From Myxococcales bacterium (GTDB taxonomy: Bacteria; Myxococcota_A; Polyangia; Palsa-1104; JAEUJZ01), in the NCBI GenBank assembly GCA_016794365.1, contig JAEUKB010000075.1, forward strand, positions 62,001 to 126,000: DNA of 64,000 nt, read 5' to 3'. Shown here piece after piece: positions 63,969 to 64,000 of this stretch. The notes beneath the pieces were generated by a model that searched no databases, was not told where the DNA came from, and was given only the letters and a program-made list of their open reading frames with translations. A program made the translations under genes and the position numbers. Within the stretch, counting starts at the first letter, position 1; the number at the start of each line of letters is the position of its first letter.

Positions 63969-64000
63969 ATGTCCGTACCCAAAACAAACAGCGAGGAGAG
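63969..64000 (+). CDS. Possible start of a gene running off the window
   Basis: ATG 63969 follows GAAGGTGGG at a normal ribosome-binding distance, and the frame reads MSVPKTNSEE to the window edge. Too little is present to identify it. Confidence 0.35.
   Translation, partial: MSVPKTNSEE

Noticed and set aside
63700..63969. 89-codon frame upstream of dnaK
   Set aside because: No start signal or family features; its stop overlaps a better-supported ATG at 63969.

Overview
The window looks like chromosome of a Myxococcota-type (myxobacterial) bacterium. The basis is gene content: eight Ser/Thr protein kinase (STPK) loci plus one broken kinase, two FHA-domain sigma-54 activators, PEGA and AgmX-like domains, FG-GAP lipoproteins and a TPR/HExxH protein. 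No rRNA, tRNA, CRISPR array or transposase was seen. The species cannot be named from sequence alone.

Region 1 (1-26.4 kb) is a signalling island. It opens with the end of an FHA/sigma-54 activator and a kinase fused to a formylglycine-enzyme-like domain. A kinase and a second FHA activator follow, in divergent orientation. After these the same layout occurs three times: exported two-helix membrane protein, FG-GAP lipoprotein, STPK. An OmpA-like lipoprotein, an exported thioredoxin-like protein and a coiled-coil membrane protein lie between the modules. Six sites with -24/-12 (sigma-54) spacing sit upstream of these units. I infer a circuit in which kinases phosphorylate targets read by FHA activators, which then switch on the modules. 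Two related 11-bp tandem arrays precede two of the kinases. The island ends with a kinase gene broken around a cysteine-less glutaredoxin-like gene.

Region 2 (26.4-49.8 kb) is mostly on the minus strand: a DEAD-box helicase with a DbpA-type RNA-binding end, a paraoxonase-like beta-propeller, a flippase with a TPR metallopeptidase, an STPK-PEGA protein with a receiver/ATPase protein, and an STPK with an AgmX-like end followed by a PEGA protein and a large glycosidase-like protein. Small and envelope proteins come next, then two translationally coupled di-heme lipoproteins.

Region 3 (50.2-56.6 kb) is a 6.35-kb integrative element that appears undescribed. It is bounded by 27-bp perfect direct repeats and carries a tyrosine recombinase, a small helix-turn-helix protein, a membrane metallophosphoesterase and an FG-GAP lipoprotein. 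It has split a protein-coding gene (LIC_10091-like) inside the codons for SNVEQWF. Joining the two halves at the repeat would restore a reading frame of about 346 codons.

Region 4 (57.4-64 kb) is ordinary chromosome: a LEA-like lipoprotein, an antibiotic-biosynthesis-monooxygenase-fold protein with an iron-type alcohol dehydrogenase, a small helical protein, a FIST sensor, and dnaK with a clear intrinsic terminator.
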